Shown piece by piece: positions 53,776 to 62,282 of a stretch of DNA of 64,000 nucleotides. The notes beneath the pieces are model-generated. The model saw only the letters and a list, made by a program, of their open reading frames with translations. It ran no database searches and was not told the DNA's origin. Made by a program: the position numbers and the translations under genes. The stretch is from Noviherbaspirillum suwonense (GTDB lineage Bacteria > Pseudomonadota > Gammaproteobacteria > Burkholderiales > Burkholderiaceae_D): positions 1 through 64,000 of the forward strand of contig NZ_FXUL01000008.1 in assembly GCF_900182955.1 (NCBI RefSeq), read 5' to 3'. Each line of letters opens with the position of its first letter. Within the stretch, counting starts at the first letter, position 1.

Positions 53776-55149
53776 CTATCGCCCGGTTTCCTTCAGATAC
53801 GCGCTGCGCGCCGCCACCGCGGTCGGCGTGAAGTCGGTGAAAACACCGTCGACGCCGGCCCGGAAGAAGGCGAGGTATTCCTGCGCCGGATCGCCCTGGT
53901 AGAGGCCGGCCAGGTACTTCTTCTCGTTGCGGAACGTGAAGGTATGGACGAACAGCCCGGCCTTGTGCGCATCGGCGACCAGGCTGGTGGGCGTCACGCT
54001 GTTCACGTCGGCCAGCGAGCCGACATACGGGCTGCCGTCTGCATTCGCCTGCTTGAACGGCACGATTTTCAGCGACATCACCTGCGGCTTCCACGGACCG
54101 ATGCCATCCGCATAGGTCTTGATCTCGGCCAGCCCGGCCGGCGTCAGCATCTCGCCGAAATAACGGCCGTCGCCGGCCAATGTCCAGCTGTAAGGGCGGC
54201 CGTCGACGAAGGTGTAGGCGTCGTCGGTCCTGTAGATCATCTCGCCGGTCCGGTAGTTCACGTCGTTGCCGTCGACCAGCTGCACCACGCGGGTGGCGAG
54301 CCCGGCCGAACGCAGGTACTTGAGGCTGGCCGGATCGAAGCCCTGCACCAGGACCGGCGCGGTCTTGCTGTTGAGGTCGTTGTCCTTCAACAGCTTCAGG
54401 ATCGCGTCCTCGAACGGATGGCTGCCCGCGCCGCAGCCGTTGGCCCTGGCCTGCGCATTGTTCCAGTACGGATTCTTCACTTCCGGGTAGACCGTGATGG
54501 TCCGGCCCGACGCCGCGCTTTTCGCCTTCGCGATGTCGATGATTTCCTGCATCGTCAGGATGGGCGTCTTGCCGTTGAGGTCGGTCGGCCGCTCGTCCCG
54601 CGCGTCATAGGTCGTGCCGCCCAGCCACTGCTTGAGTTCGGCGACGGTGAAGTCGGAGATGGACCAGTCGCCGGTATGGTCCTCGCCATCGACCACCAGC
54701 GACTTGAGGACGGATTTCGGGTCGGCCGGGTCGGTCAGGTCGCTCAGGTACTGCGCCGGGCCGCCATAGGTCGCCAGCGAATAGGCAACGTCGACCTTCA
54801 CGCCCGGCGTGTTGCGCTTGCGGGCCGCGACCGCCGCATTCGTCTTCGCCACCTCGGCGATGTTGGTGTTATCGCTGAGCCACGGGTTGTGCCGGGCGAC
54901 CAGCACGCAGTCCTTCGTCAGGTGCAGGTCTTCCTCCAGCGAGTCGGCGCCGGCGTCGGCCGCAGCCAGGTAGGCAGGCCGGGTCTCTTCCGGGTACAGG
55001 CCCGGCAGGCCGCGATGCGCGATGACGGCCGCGACGCTTCCGTCCAGCGTCGGCAGCGGCGCCGCCGCGTTGTCGTTGCCGCCGCCGCAGGCGGACAGCG
55101 ATGCGGCCACCGCTACCGCGATCGTCAGGGTCGAATGGATTGTCTTCAT
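53776..55149 (-). CDS. Lipoprotein glycerophosphodiester phosphodiesterase family protein
   Basis: The 457-residue protein has a lipoprotein signal ending LSACGGG and a GDPD TIM barrel: VIAHRGLPGLYPEETRPAYL, LEEDLHLTKDCVLVARHN and the late GVDGVFTDFTPTA. The catalytic HRG, EED and H pattern is present. It hydrolyses glycerophosphodiesters to glycerol-3-phosphate and an alcohol in the periplasm. The chosen start has GGAGAG eight bases upstream. Together with PhoX and the Ppx-like protein it makes a phosphate-scavenging neighbourhood. Confidence 0.9.
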   Translation of the reverse strand: MKTIHSTLTIAVAVAASLSACGGGNDNAAAPLPTLDGSVAAVIAHRGLPGLYPEETRPAYLAAADAGADSLEEDLHLTKDCVLVARHNPWLSDNTNIAEVAKTNAAVAARKRNTPGVKVDVAYSLATYGGPAQYLSDLTDPADPKSVLKSLVVDGEDHTGDWSISDFTVAELKQWLGGTTYDARDERPTDLNGKTPILTMQEIIDIAKAKSAASGRTITVYPEVKNPYWNNAQARANGCGAGSHPFEDAILKLLKDNDLNSKTAPVLVQGFDPASLKYLRSAGLATRVVQLVDGNDVNYRTGEMIYRTDDAYTFVDGRPYSWTLAGDGRYFGEMLTPAGLAEIKTYADGIGPWKPQVMSLKIVPFKQANADGSPYVGSLADVNSVTPTSLVADAHKAGLFVHTFTFRNEKKYLAGLYQGDPAQEYLAFFRAGVDGVFTDFTPTAVAARSAYLKETGR

Positions 55150-55462
55150 TGTTTGTCTCTCCAGGTTGGATGCCATGCTTTTAAATTATTGTCGTGACCG
55201 TGCGATGACATGCGGGCGGCCTTGGCGGCGCGCCGCAGGCCGAAGCGGCCCCGGCGCCGGTTCCCGGGTGTGGAACCCGTCAACAGGCTGGCCCGGGAAT
55301 TACGGATAATGCCTGTTATACGCCGCATCGGCGCAATGCTGACCAGACGGCCATGCCACTTTCCCGCTTTCCGCAAGGTTCACGAATCCACAGCGCCGCA
55401 GTCATCGCACCGGCTCTTTCGGTGCCGGCGCCATCCGCCGCGCGCGTCGACGGGCAGGCCGG
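55150..55462. other. Intergenic region between divergent GDPD and MFS genes
   Basis: This 313-base stretch probably holds promoters in both directions. No operator could be identified. An open frame runs through it in phase with the downstream AI-2E-type gene, but it overlaps the real MFS gene in another frame and is not a gene. Confidence 0.4.
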
Positions 55463-56683
55463 GTGAGGAAGACATTCCGGTCGCTGCGCAGCGTCAATTA
55501 CCGGGTGTGGGCCGCCGGCGCGCTGGTATCGAATGTCGGCACCTGGATGCAGCGCACCGCCCAGGACTGGCTGGTGCTGACCGAGCTGACCGACAAGAAT
55601 GCGACCGCGGTCGGCATCGTGATGTCGCTGCAGTTCGGGCCGTCGCTGCTGCTGCTGCCGCTGACCGGCTACGTCGCGGACCGGTTCGACCGGCGCAGGG
55701 TCCTGCAGGCGACGCAGAGCGCGATGGGCCTGCTGGCGCTGGGACTCGGGCTGCTGACCCTGTCGGGCGCGGTGCAGCTGTGGCATGTCTACCTGTTCGC
55801 CTTCCTGCTCGGCTGCGTCACCGCCTTCGATGCGCCGGCGCGCCAGACCTTCGTCTCCGAACTGGTCGGCGAGGAAGACCTGACCAATGCGGTGGCGCTG
55901 AACTCGACCTCGTTCAATGCCGCCCGCATGGTGGGGCCGGCGGTGGCCGGCCTGCTGATCGCGTCGGCCGGCACCGGCTGGGTGTTCGTGATCAATGCGC
56001 TGTCCTACCTGGGCGTGCTGCTGTCGCTGGCGATGCTCCGTGTGGCCGACCTTCACCGCCGCGGCAAGGCGCCGCGCGCCGAGGGCGGGCTGCTGGCGGG
56101 CCTGCGCTATGTCTGGAGCCGGCCCGACCTGAAGGCCGTGCTGTTCATGCTCTTCCTGCTCGGCACCTTCGGGCTCAACTTCCCCATCTTCATCTCGACC
56201 ATGGCGGTCGGCCCGTTCCAGGCCGGCGCCGGCCACTACGGCGGCCTGACGTCGGCGATGGCGGTCGGCTCGGTGGCCGGCGCGCTGTTCACCGCGTCCC
56301 GGGCGCAGCCGCATATTGCGCGGCTGGTCAACGCGTCGCTGATCTTCGGGCTGGGCTGCGCCCTCGCGGCCATCACGCCCAGCTATGGCCTGTTCGGCGT
56401 GGTGCTGGTGTTCATCGGCATCGCGGCGCAGACCTTCACCACGTCGATCAACACGGTGGTCCAGCTGTCGACCGAGCCGGCGATGCGTGGCCGTGTGATG
56501 GCGATCCTGCTGGCGATCCTGATGGGCGCGACGCCGCTGGGCGCGCCGGCGGTCGGCTGGGTGGCCGACACCTTCGGGCCGCGCTGGGCGCTGGGCGTGG
56601 GCGCCGCGGCGGGATTCGCGTCGGCGCTGGTCGGGCTGATCTACCGGCGACGCTCGCGCAGGCGCGCGCGCGAGGCGGGCTGA
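55463..56683 (+). CDS. MFS transporter, EntS-like
   Basis: The 406-residue inner-membrane protein has about twelve helices and the MFS_3-type start FRSLRSVNYRVWAAGALVSN VG-like, the loop ADRFDRRRVL between helices 2 and 3, and FDAPARQTFVSELVGEEDLTNA typical of the enterobactin-exporter-like group. It begins at GTG. The substrate is unknown; export of a small molecule or drug is likely. It is followed 215 bases later by an AI-2E-type permease on the same strand. Confidence 0.85.
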   Translation: MRKTFRSLRSVNYRVWAAGALVSNVGTWMQRTAQDWLVLTELTDKNATAVGIVMSLQFGPSLLLLPLTGYVADRFDRRRVLQATQSAMGLLALGLGLLTLSGAVQLWHVYLFAFLLGCVTAFDAPARQTFVSELVGEEDLTNAVALNSTSFNAARMVGPAVAGLLIASAGTGWVFVINALSYLGVLLSLAMLRVADLHRRGKAPRAEGGLLAGLRYVWSRPDLKAVLFMLFLLGTFGLNFPIFISTMAVGPFQAGAGHYGGLTSAMAVGSVAGALFTASRAQPHIARLVNASLIFGLGCALAAITPSYGLFGVVLVFIGIAAQTFTTSINTVVQLSTEPAMRGRVMAILLAILMGATPLGAPAVGWVADTFGPRWALGVGAAAGFASALVGLIYRRRSRRRAREAG

Positions 56684-56898
56684 TCCCCGGTGGCATTCGG
56701 CCCCGCCGGATGGCGGGAATACATCGCAATGACGCTGGGAGCAAGCGGGAAAACGGCCGCCCTGCATGCCGACTGGAAACAAAGCTTGCGCGACCTCAAT
56801 GCAATCACGTCCCGGCCGGAGGCGCCGCGTGCCGGCGCAGCCGTTTGGTGTCACCATCGCCGTACGGCAGGCCGCGGATCGCGGCACCGTCACCCGTA

Positions 56899-58149
56899 AT
56901 GGACCTCCCCGACATGAGCACCAAGCCGCCCCTCCCCGCCGCCTCCGAACCGGGGCATCCGGTCGCCAGGTCGACGGTACGCATCGAGATCGCCCCGGCC
57001 ACCATGCTGTTTGCGCTGTTCCTCGCCGGCGCGGTGTGGATGCTGGGCCAGCTGATCCCGGTGCTGCTGGTGCTGATCTGCGCGTTGATGGTGGTGGGCA
57101 CCGTGAACCCGCTGGTGCAGGCGCTGGAGCGGCGCGGCATCGGCCGGGGCAAGGGCATCGCGATGGTGTTCGTGACGCTGCTGCTGCTGGTGGCCGCGGT
57201 GCTGCTGCTGACGGTGCCGGCGCTGATCTCGCAGGTCACCGACGTGATCGAGCACGAAAGCGTGCTGCGCGAACAGCTTGCCGCCTATTTCGCCAACTAC
57301 CGTTTCACCGCGCCGCTGGCCGACGGCCTGCGCAATATCCATTACACCGAGCTGCTCAAGGAGTCGCGCAACGAGCTGCTGAGCGCGTCGAAGCACCTGA
57401 TCGAGATCGTGGCCTATGGCGCGGCCGCATTCTTCCTGGCGCTCTACATCATGATCGACGGCGACCGGCTGCGCGGCGCGCTGTTCGCCGTCGTGCCCCG
57501 GGCCTACCATATACAGCTGTCGCGCATCCTGCTCAACCTGCAGACCATCGTCGGCGGCTACCTGCGCGGCCAGGCGCTGACCTGCCTGTTCATGGGGCTG
57601 TTCATCTTCATCCTGCTGACCGCCTGCAGCGTGCCGAACGCGCTGGCCTTCGCCGCCTTCGGCGCGATCGCCGACGTGCTGCCGTTCCTCGGCATCGTGC
57701 TGACCATGGTGCCCGCGGTGCTGGCCGCGCTGGTCAAGAGCCAGACCACCGCCATCGTGGTGTTCGCGATGCTGCTGGCGTACGAGGAATTCGAGAGCCG
57801 GGCCCTGATCCCGATGGTCTATGGCCGCGCGCTGCGCCTGCCTTCGTCGGTGGTGTTCTTCGCGCTGCTGGTCGGCGGCACGCTGTACGGCATCATGGGC
57901 GCGCTGCTGGCCCTGCCGATGGCGGCGACCATATTCATGGTCATCGACGAGTTGCGGGTGTCGCTGCCGGGCGAATCGCCCGACCTGGAAACGGTCGAAA
58001 AGCTGCAGAAGGATGCGCATGCCGAAGCCGAGTACGAGCGGCGCACCGAGGGCCTGCCGGCCGAGCAGGCCGCCGCGATCGCGCTGTCCATTTCCGATGA
58101 CCGGAAGAAAGAGGAAGAAACCGGTTCGCCGGAGCCGGTGCCGCGCTAG
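56899..58149 (+). CDS. AI-2E family transporter (PerM/YdiK type)
   Basis: The 416-residue inner-membrane protein has about eight helices, the N-terminal pair FALFLAGAVWMLGQLIPVLLV, the periplasmic/central amphipathic part, and the C-terminal core GGYLRGQALTCLFMGLFIFI, IADVLPFLGIVLTMVPAVL, YEEFESRALIPMVYGRALRL. Family members have been linked to Na+/H+ antiport and autoinducer-2 export, but function is usually unknown. The C-terminal 70 residues are charged. ATG at 56914 is an equally possible start; neither has a clear ribosome binding site. Confidence 0.85.
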   Translation: MDLPDMSTKPPLPAASEPGHPVARSTVRIEIAPATMLFALFLAGAVWMLGQLIPVLLVLICALMVVGTVNPLVQALERRGIGRGKGIAMVFVTLLLLVAAVLLLTVPALISQVTDVIEHESVLREQLAAYFANYRFTAPLADGLRNIHYTELLKESRNELLSASKHLIEIVAYGAAAFFLALYIMIDGDRLRGALFAVVPRAYHIQLSRILLNLQTIVGGYLRGQALTCLFMGLFIFILLTACSVPNALAFAAFGAIADVLPFLGIVLTMVPAVLAALVKSQTTAIVVFAMLLAYEEFESRALIPMVYGRALRLPSSVVFFALLVGGTLYGIMGALLALPMAATIFMVIDELRVSLPGESPDLETVEKLQKDAHAEAEYERRTEGLPAEQAAAIALSISDDRKKEEETGSPEPVPR

Positions 58150-58238
58150 AACTGCGCTGCGGACCACGGAAATGGCATTCGGCGCCGGATTTGCCTTACC
58201 ATCTCGGACCGCAATGAATCTGGTTTCCGGAGATACGC

Positions 58239-59213
58239 ATGATTCCTCAGAAAATCCTGGGCTGCCTGCTCGCCCTGTCGGCGATCGCGTCGGCGCCATC
58301 CGCCCGCGCCGACGACTGGCCTGCCAGGCCGGTCCATGTCATCGTCGCCTTCGCGCCGGGCTCGACCCCCGACCTGCTCGCGCGGATGGTGTCGGAAAGG
58401 CTGGCGCAGCGGCTCGGCAAGCCCGTCATCGTCGATAACAAGCCTGGCGCGTCCGGGAACATCGGCACCGACGCGGTCGCCAAGGCCGCGCCCGACGGCT
58501 ACACGCTGGGCGTGACGATCTCCGGGCCGCTGGCCGCCAACACCCTGCTCTTCAAGCGCCTGCCGTACGACCCGCAGACCGATATCGCGCCGCTGACCAT
58601 CGCCGCCACCCAGCCCAGCGTGCTGGTGGTGTCGCCGGCCATGGGCGCAGCCGACATGCCCGCACTGCTCGCCAGGCTGCGCGGCAACCAGGGCAGGTTC
58701 AACTATGCGTCGATGGGCACCGGCAGCATTTCCCACCTGGCCATGGCCGCGGTCGCCGCCCGCAGCGGCGCGGACATCGTGCACGTGCCTTATCCGGGCT
58801 CCGGCCAGGCGGTGACCTCGCTGCTTGCCGGCGACACGCAGGTGGCCGTGCTGCCGGCGGCGGCGGTCATGCCGCACGTGCGCGCCGGCAAGCTCAAGGC
58901 GCTCGCGGTGGCCACCGCGAAACGCTCCGCGATCCTCCCCGACTTGCCGACGCTGGCGGAATCCGGCCTGCCGGATATCCAGGCCGATGCATGGATGGGC
59001 TTCATCGCGCCGGCCGGGACGCCCGAGGCGATCCTGGTCCGGCTGCAGGGCGACATCAGTCAGATCGTGAAGTCGGACGAGATCAGGCAGAAGCTGCAGG
59101 CGCAGCTGATGGAGCCGGTCGGCGGCACGGCGGCCGAGTTCCGCGCGACGCTGCAGTCGGACCTGGCGCGCTGGCAGCCGGTCATCCGGAAGAACGGCAT
59201 CGCGCTGGACTGA
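58239..59213 (+). CDS. Bug/TctC family tripartite tricarboxylate receptor
   Basis: The 324-residue periplasmic receptor has a signal peptide (about 1-24, ending SARADDWP) and the Bug features WPARPVHVIVAFAPGSTPD, VDNKPGASGNIGTDAVAKA, FNYASMGTGSISHLA and LPTLAESGLPDI. Bug receptors bind dicarboxylic or aromatic acids, some amino acids and vitamins; Burkholderiales often have many. No TctAB membrane genes follow. It is 16 bases ahead of the FAD oxidoreductase, so the bound compound may be related to that enzyme's substrate. Confidence 0.92.
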   Translation: MIPQKILGCLLALSAIASAPSARADDWPARPVHVIVAFAPGSTPDLLARMVSERLAQRLGKPVIVDNKPGASGNIGTDAVAKAAPDGYTLGVTISGPLAANTLLFKRLPYDPQTDIAPLTIAATQPSVLVVSPAMGAADMPALLARLRGNQGRFNYASMGTGSISHLAMAAVAARSGADIVHVPYPGSGQAVTSLLAGDTQVAVLPAAAVMPHVRAGKLKALAVATAKRSAILPDLPTLAESGLPDIQADAWMGFIAPAGTPEAILVRLQGDISQIVKSDEIRQKLQAQLMEPVGGTAAEFRATLQSDLARWQPVIRKNGIALD

Positions 59214-59229
59214 CGCACACAACGACACC

Positions 59230-60609
59230 ATGGACTCATTCGACATGACGACTCCGGCTCCGCGTGCCGACGTACGGGAGCCGGCCCGCAGCATACCGGT
59301 GTTCGGCGCCTACGACGTCGTGGTGCTGGGCGGCGGGCCGGCGGGAATCGCCGCCGCGGCCAGCGCCGCCCGCAACGGCGCCAGCGTGCTGCTGGTCGAG
59401 CGCTACGGCTTCCTGGGCGGCATGGGCACGGCCGCCGGCGTGACGAATTTCTGCGGCCTGCATGCGAACGTGTTCGGCGACATCCGGCAGGTCGTGCATG
59501 GCGTCGCAGACGACCTGCTGGCGCGGATGCGCGCGCTGGACGGATTGAACGCGCCGCACCTGGTGCTGGGGAAGATCTGGGCGCAGGCCTATGACATGCC
59601 GGCGCTGAAATGCGCGGCCGATGCGCTGCTGCTCGACGCCGGCGTCGCGCTGCTGTTCCATGCGCTCGCCGCCGGCGCGACCAGGGACGCGGAGGGGAAT
59701 ATCGAATCGCTGCTGCTGGAGACCCGGTCGGGCCGGGTCGCGGTGCTGGCGCGGGTCTTCATCGACTGTTCCGGCGACGGCGACCTGGTCCACTGGACCG
59801 GCGTCGATTACGAAAAAGGCATGGGCGCGGGCGAGATGATGTATCCGACGCTGATGTTCAAGGTCGGCAACGTCGACGCGGCGGCTGCCGGAGACGCATG
59901 GCGCAGCATCCCCGAAAAAATGCTGGCCGCGCAGGCCAGCGGCGAATACCGGTTTCCGCGCCAGGGCGCAATCGTCAGGCCGATGAAGAATGCGTACGAA
60001 TGGCGGGTCAACGTGACCCAGCTGGCCGCGGCCGACGGCGGCGCCGTCGACGGCACCGATGCGCGCGCGCTCAGCGCCGGCGAGATCGAGGGCAGGCGCC
60101 AGGCGGTCGACTACCTGCGCTTCCTGCGCGAGCAGATCCCCGGTTTCGGCGACGCCTACCTGCTCGACATTCCGCCGCAGCTCGGTATACGCGAGACCCG
60201 GCGGCTGGTCGCCGAATACATGCTGGGCGCGGAAGACGTGCTGCAATGCGCCCGCTTCGACGACAGCATCGGCGTCAACGGCTGGCCACTGGAAAAGCAC
60301 GTGGCCGGCAACGTCGTCTGGGAATGGCCGCCGATCCCGGCGTCCTGCGGCTACAACCAGCTGCCCTACCGGATGCTGCTGCCGCGCCGCGCGCCCGGCG
60401 GTCCGTCCAACCTGCTGGTCGCGGGCCGCTGCGCCGGCATGACACACGAGGGCCAGTCCGCCGCGCGCGTCAGCGGCGCCTGCTTCGTGATGGGCGAGGC
60501 GGCCGGGACCGCCGCCGCGCTGGCGCTGGGCGGGAACGGCTCGGTCCACGAAGTCGACCCCGGCGGACTGCAGCAGGCGCTGCTGCGGCAGGGGGTATTC
60601 CTCGGCTAG
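59230..60609 (+). CDS. FAD-dependent oxidoreductase (FAD_oxidored family)
   Basis: The 459-residue protein begins with a Rossmann motif YDVVVLGGGPAGIAAAASAARNG-type and LLVERYGFLGGMGTAAGVTNFCGL, typical of the FAD-dependent oxidoreductase family with similarity to thiazole-synthesis and succinate-dehydrogenase-flavoprotein proteins. FIDCSGDGDLVHWTGVDYEKG and RCAGMTHEGQSAARVSGACFVMGEAAG-like segments support FAD binding. No signal peptide. It forms an operon with the Bug receptor gene. Substrate unknown. Confidence 0.88.
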   Translation: MDSFDMTTPAPRADVREPARSIPVFGAYDVVVLGGGPAGIAAAASAARNGASVLLVERYGFLGGMGTAAGVTNFCGLHANVFGDIRQVVHGVADDLLARMRALDGLNAPHLVLGKIWAQAYDMPALKCAADALLLDAGVALLFHALAAGATRDAEGNIESLLLETRSGRVAVLARVFIDCSGDGDLVHWTGVDYEKGMGAGEMMYPTLMFKVGNVDAAAAGDAWRSIPEKMLAAQASGEYRFPRQGAIVRPMKNAYEWRVNVTQLAAADGGAVDGTDARALSAGEIEGRRQAVDYLRFLREQIPGFGDAYLLDIPPQLGIRETRRLVAEYMLGAEDVLQCARFDDSIGVNGWPLEKHVAGNVVWEWPPIPASCGYNQLPYRMLLPRRAPGGPSNLLVAGRCAGMTHEGQSAARVSGACFVMGEAAGTAAALALGGNGSVHEVDPGGLQQALLRQGVFLG

Positions 60610-60643
60610 CGTCGCCGCGGCCGGCAAGGCGCGCGGGGCGGGC

Positions 60644-60970
60644 TCAGCTCTGCGATACCTCGACCCGGTCGAGCACGTCGCTTACCTGCGCATGGGCAGT
60701 GTCGCTTTCGACGGCGACAGTCAGCTTGATGATGGCGCCCTGGCGAACGTCCTTGAAATTCTCGTCGTAGTCGCCGCTGTCGCCGATGCCCGAATGGTCG
60801 GAATGGTCGCTGCTGTTGCCGACGGCGAAGCTGCCCGCCACCGGCCCGGCTTCGCTGTTCATGGCCTCGACCTGTACCTGGTCGGCGCCGTAACCCGCCG
60901 CGAGCAGGGCAGTACGCGCCACTTCGGCATGTTCCAGCGTGTCGTACATGCGCAGTACAAAGTCAGTCAT
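60644..60970 (-). CDS. Hypothetical small protein
   Basis: The 108-residue protein has an alpha/beta pattern, MTDFVLRMYDTLEHAEVART, then LLAAGYGADQVQVEAM, and a last strand-helix with GAIIKLTVAVESDTAHAQVSDVLD. It resembles small two-fold alpha/beta domains of stress-type proteins (general stress protein 17M-like). A central insert NSSDHSDHSGIGDSGDYDEN is low-complexity. Its 5' region contains a TG/CA microsatellite. Confidence 0.7.
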   Translation of the reverse strand: MTDFVLRMYDTLEHAEVARTALLAAGYGADQVQVEAMNSEAGPVAGSFAVGNSSDHSDHSGIGDSGDYDENFKDVRQGAIIKLTVAVESDTAHAQVSDVLDRVEVSQS

Positions 60971-60990
60971 CTCGTATCCCGTCGCTCAAT

Positions 60991-61020
60991 GTGTGTATGT
61001 GTGTATGTGTGTGTGTTGTA
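60991..61020. repeat. TG/CA microsatellite upstream of a small gene
   Basis: The plus strand reads TGTGTGTATGTGTGTATGTG then TGTGTGTTGT, a run of TG dinucleotides broken by TA. On the minus strand it lies 21-50 bases upstream of the ATG at 60970, between start codon and any promoter. Such tracts can change length by slippage. Confidence 0.85.
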
Positions 61021-61094
61021 GCCGGTCTGACTGTGGAAGCACTGATTTAGTGCCGCATCATTTGAAATGCCTGGCTGGCGGGCCGATGAAAGCA

Positions 61095-61121
61095 AAACGG
61101 CCCGCATCGTGGATGCAGGCC
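61095..61121 (-). terminator. Terminator of the small secreted protein gene
   Basis: On the minus strand GGCC-T-GCATC and GATGC-G-GGCC pair around a 3-base loop and are followed by GTTTTGCTTT. It lies 50 bases after the stop of the gene at 61171-61440. Confidence 0.75.
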
Positions 61122-61170
61122 GCCGTGTTGCAGTAATGCATTCCGGGACTGGCGTCCCGGCGTCGCGGGA

Positions 61171-61440
61171 TTACTTGGCTTTCATCGAGCCGCCGGACGA
61201 TGCGGCTTCCTTCTTTGACGTGCCTGCGCTGGTGGTTTCGTTCTGGCCAGTCGGGCTCATCTTGTTTTCGCGGTTGGCTTCGGTCTTGCCGGTTGCGTCC
61301 TTGGTCGCGCTGCCTGCAGGCTGGGCGGCCGTCTTTTCTTCCTTGCTGGGCTTGGTGCTTGGCGCTGCGGTGTGGGCAGCGGCAAAAGCAGCCGAGGAAA
61401 ATGCCAATGCGGAAATTGCGATCACGAGTGGTTTAATCAT
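61171..61440 (-). CDS. Small secreted low-complexity protein
   Basis: The 89-residue protein has a signal peptide (1-20, MIKPLVIAISALAFSSAAFA) and a mature part rich in Ala, Thr, Ser, Lys and Glu with no hydrophobic core, so probably disordered. GGAGAC lies seven bases before the ATG. The terminator at 61095-61121 supports a real transcript. Function unknown. Confidence 0.72.
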   Translation of the reverse strand: MIKPLVIAISALAFSSAAFAAAHTAAPSTKPSKEEKTAAQPAGSATKDATGKTEANRENKMSPTGQNETTSAGTSKKEAASSGGSMKAK

Positions 61441-61623
61441 TTTGCTGTCTCCAGTTTGTAAGCAGGAAAGCCTGCTGTTGCCCAACGACCAGCAACCGGC
61501 TGCCGTTGACAGACTATCCTGTCCTCGATGGCGATTTCGCAAGAATGTTGATTGAAAACAAACCCGGCCGGGTCGCCGGGCGAGAAAGGCCAAGGCGGTC
61601 CGGCTCTGCCTGCCCACGCCGGC

Positions 61624-62046
61624 CTACTTCCGCGCGGATGCCGGCAGCCCGAAAACCCGGTCGAAGCCCCAGTTGAAAAGGAAGGTATAGACCAGGAAAA
61701 AGGCGGCGAAGCCGATGTTCATCAGCAGCGCATGCGGCAGCGTGATGTCGAGCCACACCGCGCTCAGCGGCACCAGCAGCAGAAGCAGCCCGGCCTCGAA
61801 GAAGGTCGCATGCGCGATCCGCCGCCGGACGCTGCGCCCGCCGACCTGCTGCCGCGCTTCCCACGCCTCGAACAGGCTGGTAAAGAGCAGGTTCCACAAC
61901 ACCGCGATGACCGAGTTGGCCACCGACAGCGCGCCGGCATGCGCCAGGCTCTTTCCGGATTGCAATGCGAAACCGACCGTGCAGATGGCGATGGCGATGG
62001 TCTCGAAAATACAAACGTACACCAGTTTTCTTTTGATTCCCTGCAC
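61624..62046 (-). CDS. PACE family multidrug efflux transporter (AceI-like)
   Basis: The 140-residue inner-membrane protein has four helices in two tandem bacterial transmembrane pair domains. Hallmarks are KLVYVCIFETIAIAICT with the membrane glutamate, NLLFTSLFEAWEAR, RRRIAHATFFEAGLLLLL with the second-domain RxxHAxxFE motif, and NWGFDRVFG at the end. PACE proteins (AceI of Acinetobacter) export chlorhexidine and short-chain diamines. A LysR regulator often lies beside them but none is seen here. Confidence 0.88.
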   Translation of the reverse strand: MQGIKRKLVYVCIFETIAIAICTVGFALQSGKSLAHAGALSVANSVIAVLWNLLFTSLFEAWEARQQVGGRSVRRRIAHATFFEAGLLLLLVPLSAVWLDITLPHALLMNIGFAAFFLVYTFLFNWGFDRVFGLPASARK

Positions 62047-62282
62047 CGCATCCCCGTTTGCTGTCCTGATGGCGCGTCATTTTAGCCGCGACCGGCAGAC
62101 TTTGCCGGCTTTGCCGAACGCGGCCTGCATTATGGACAAGCTTGGCCTGAGGCGATTTCCGCCGTTTGGCGGGCGGGCCCGCGTGTCCAGCATGGCGTCA
62201 CGTTTAGCTAATCAGGCTCATCCGGAAGACTTCCGAAGCTTCTGCTACGATGACATCCCGTCAACTTCTTAGCAGGGAATCC

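Noticed and set aside
55210-56898. Long plus-strand open frame in phase with the AI-2E-type gene
   Set aside because: The N-terminal 560 codons overlap the MFS gene in a different frame and are Arg/Gly/Ala-rich noise; the true gene begins near 56899.
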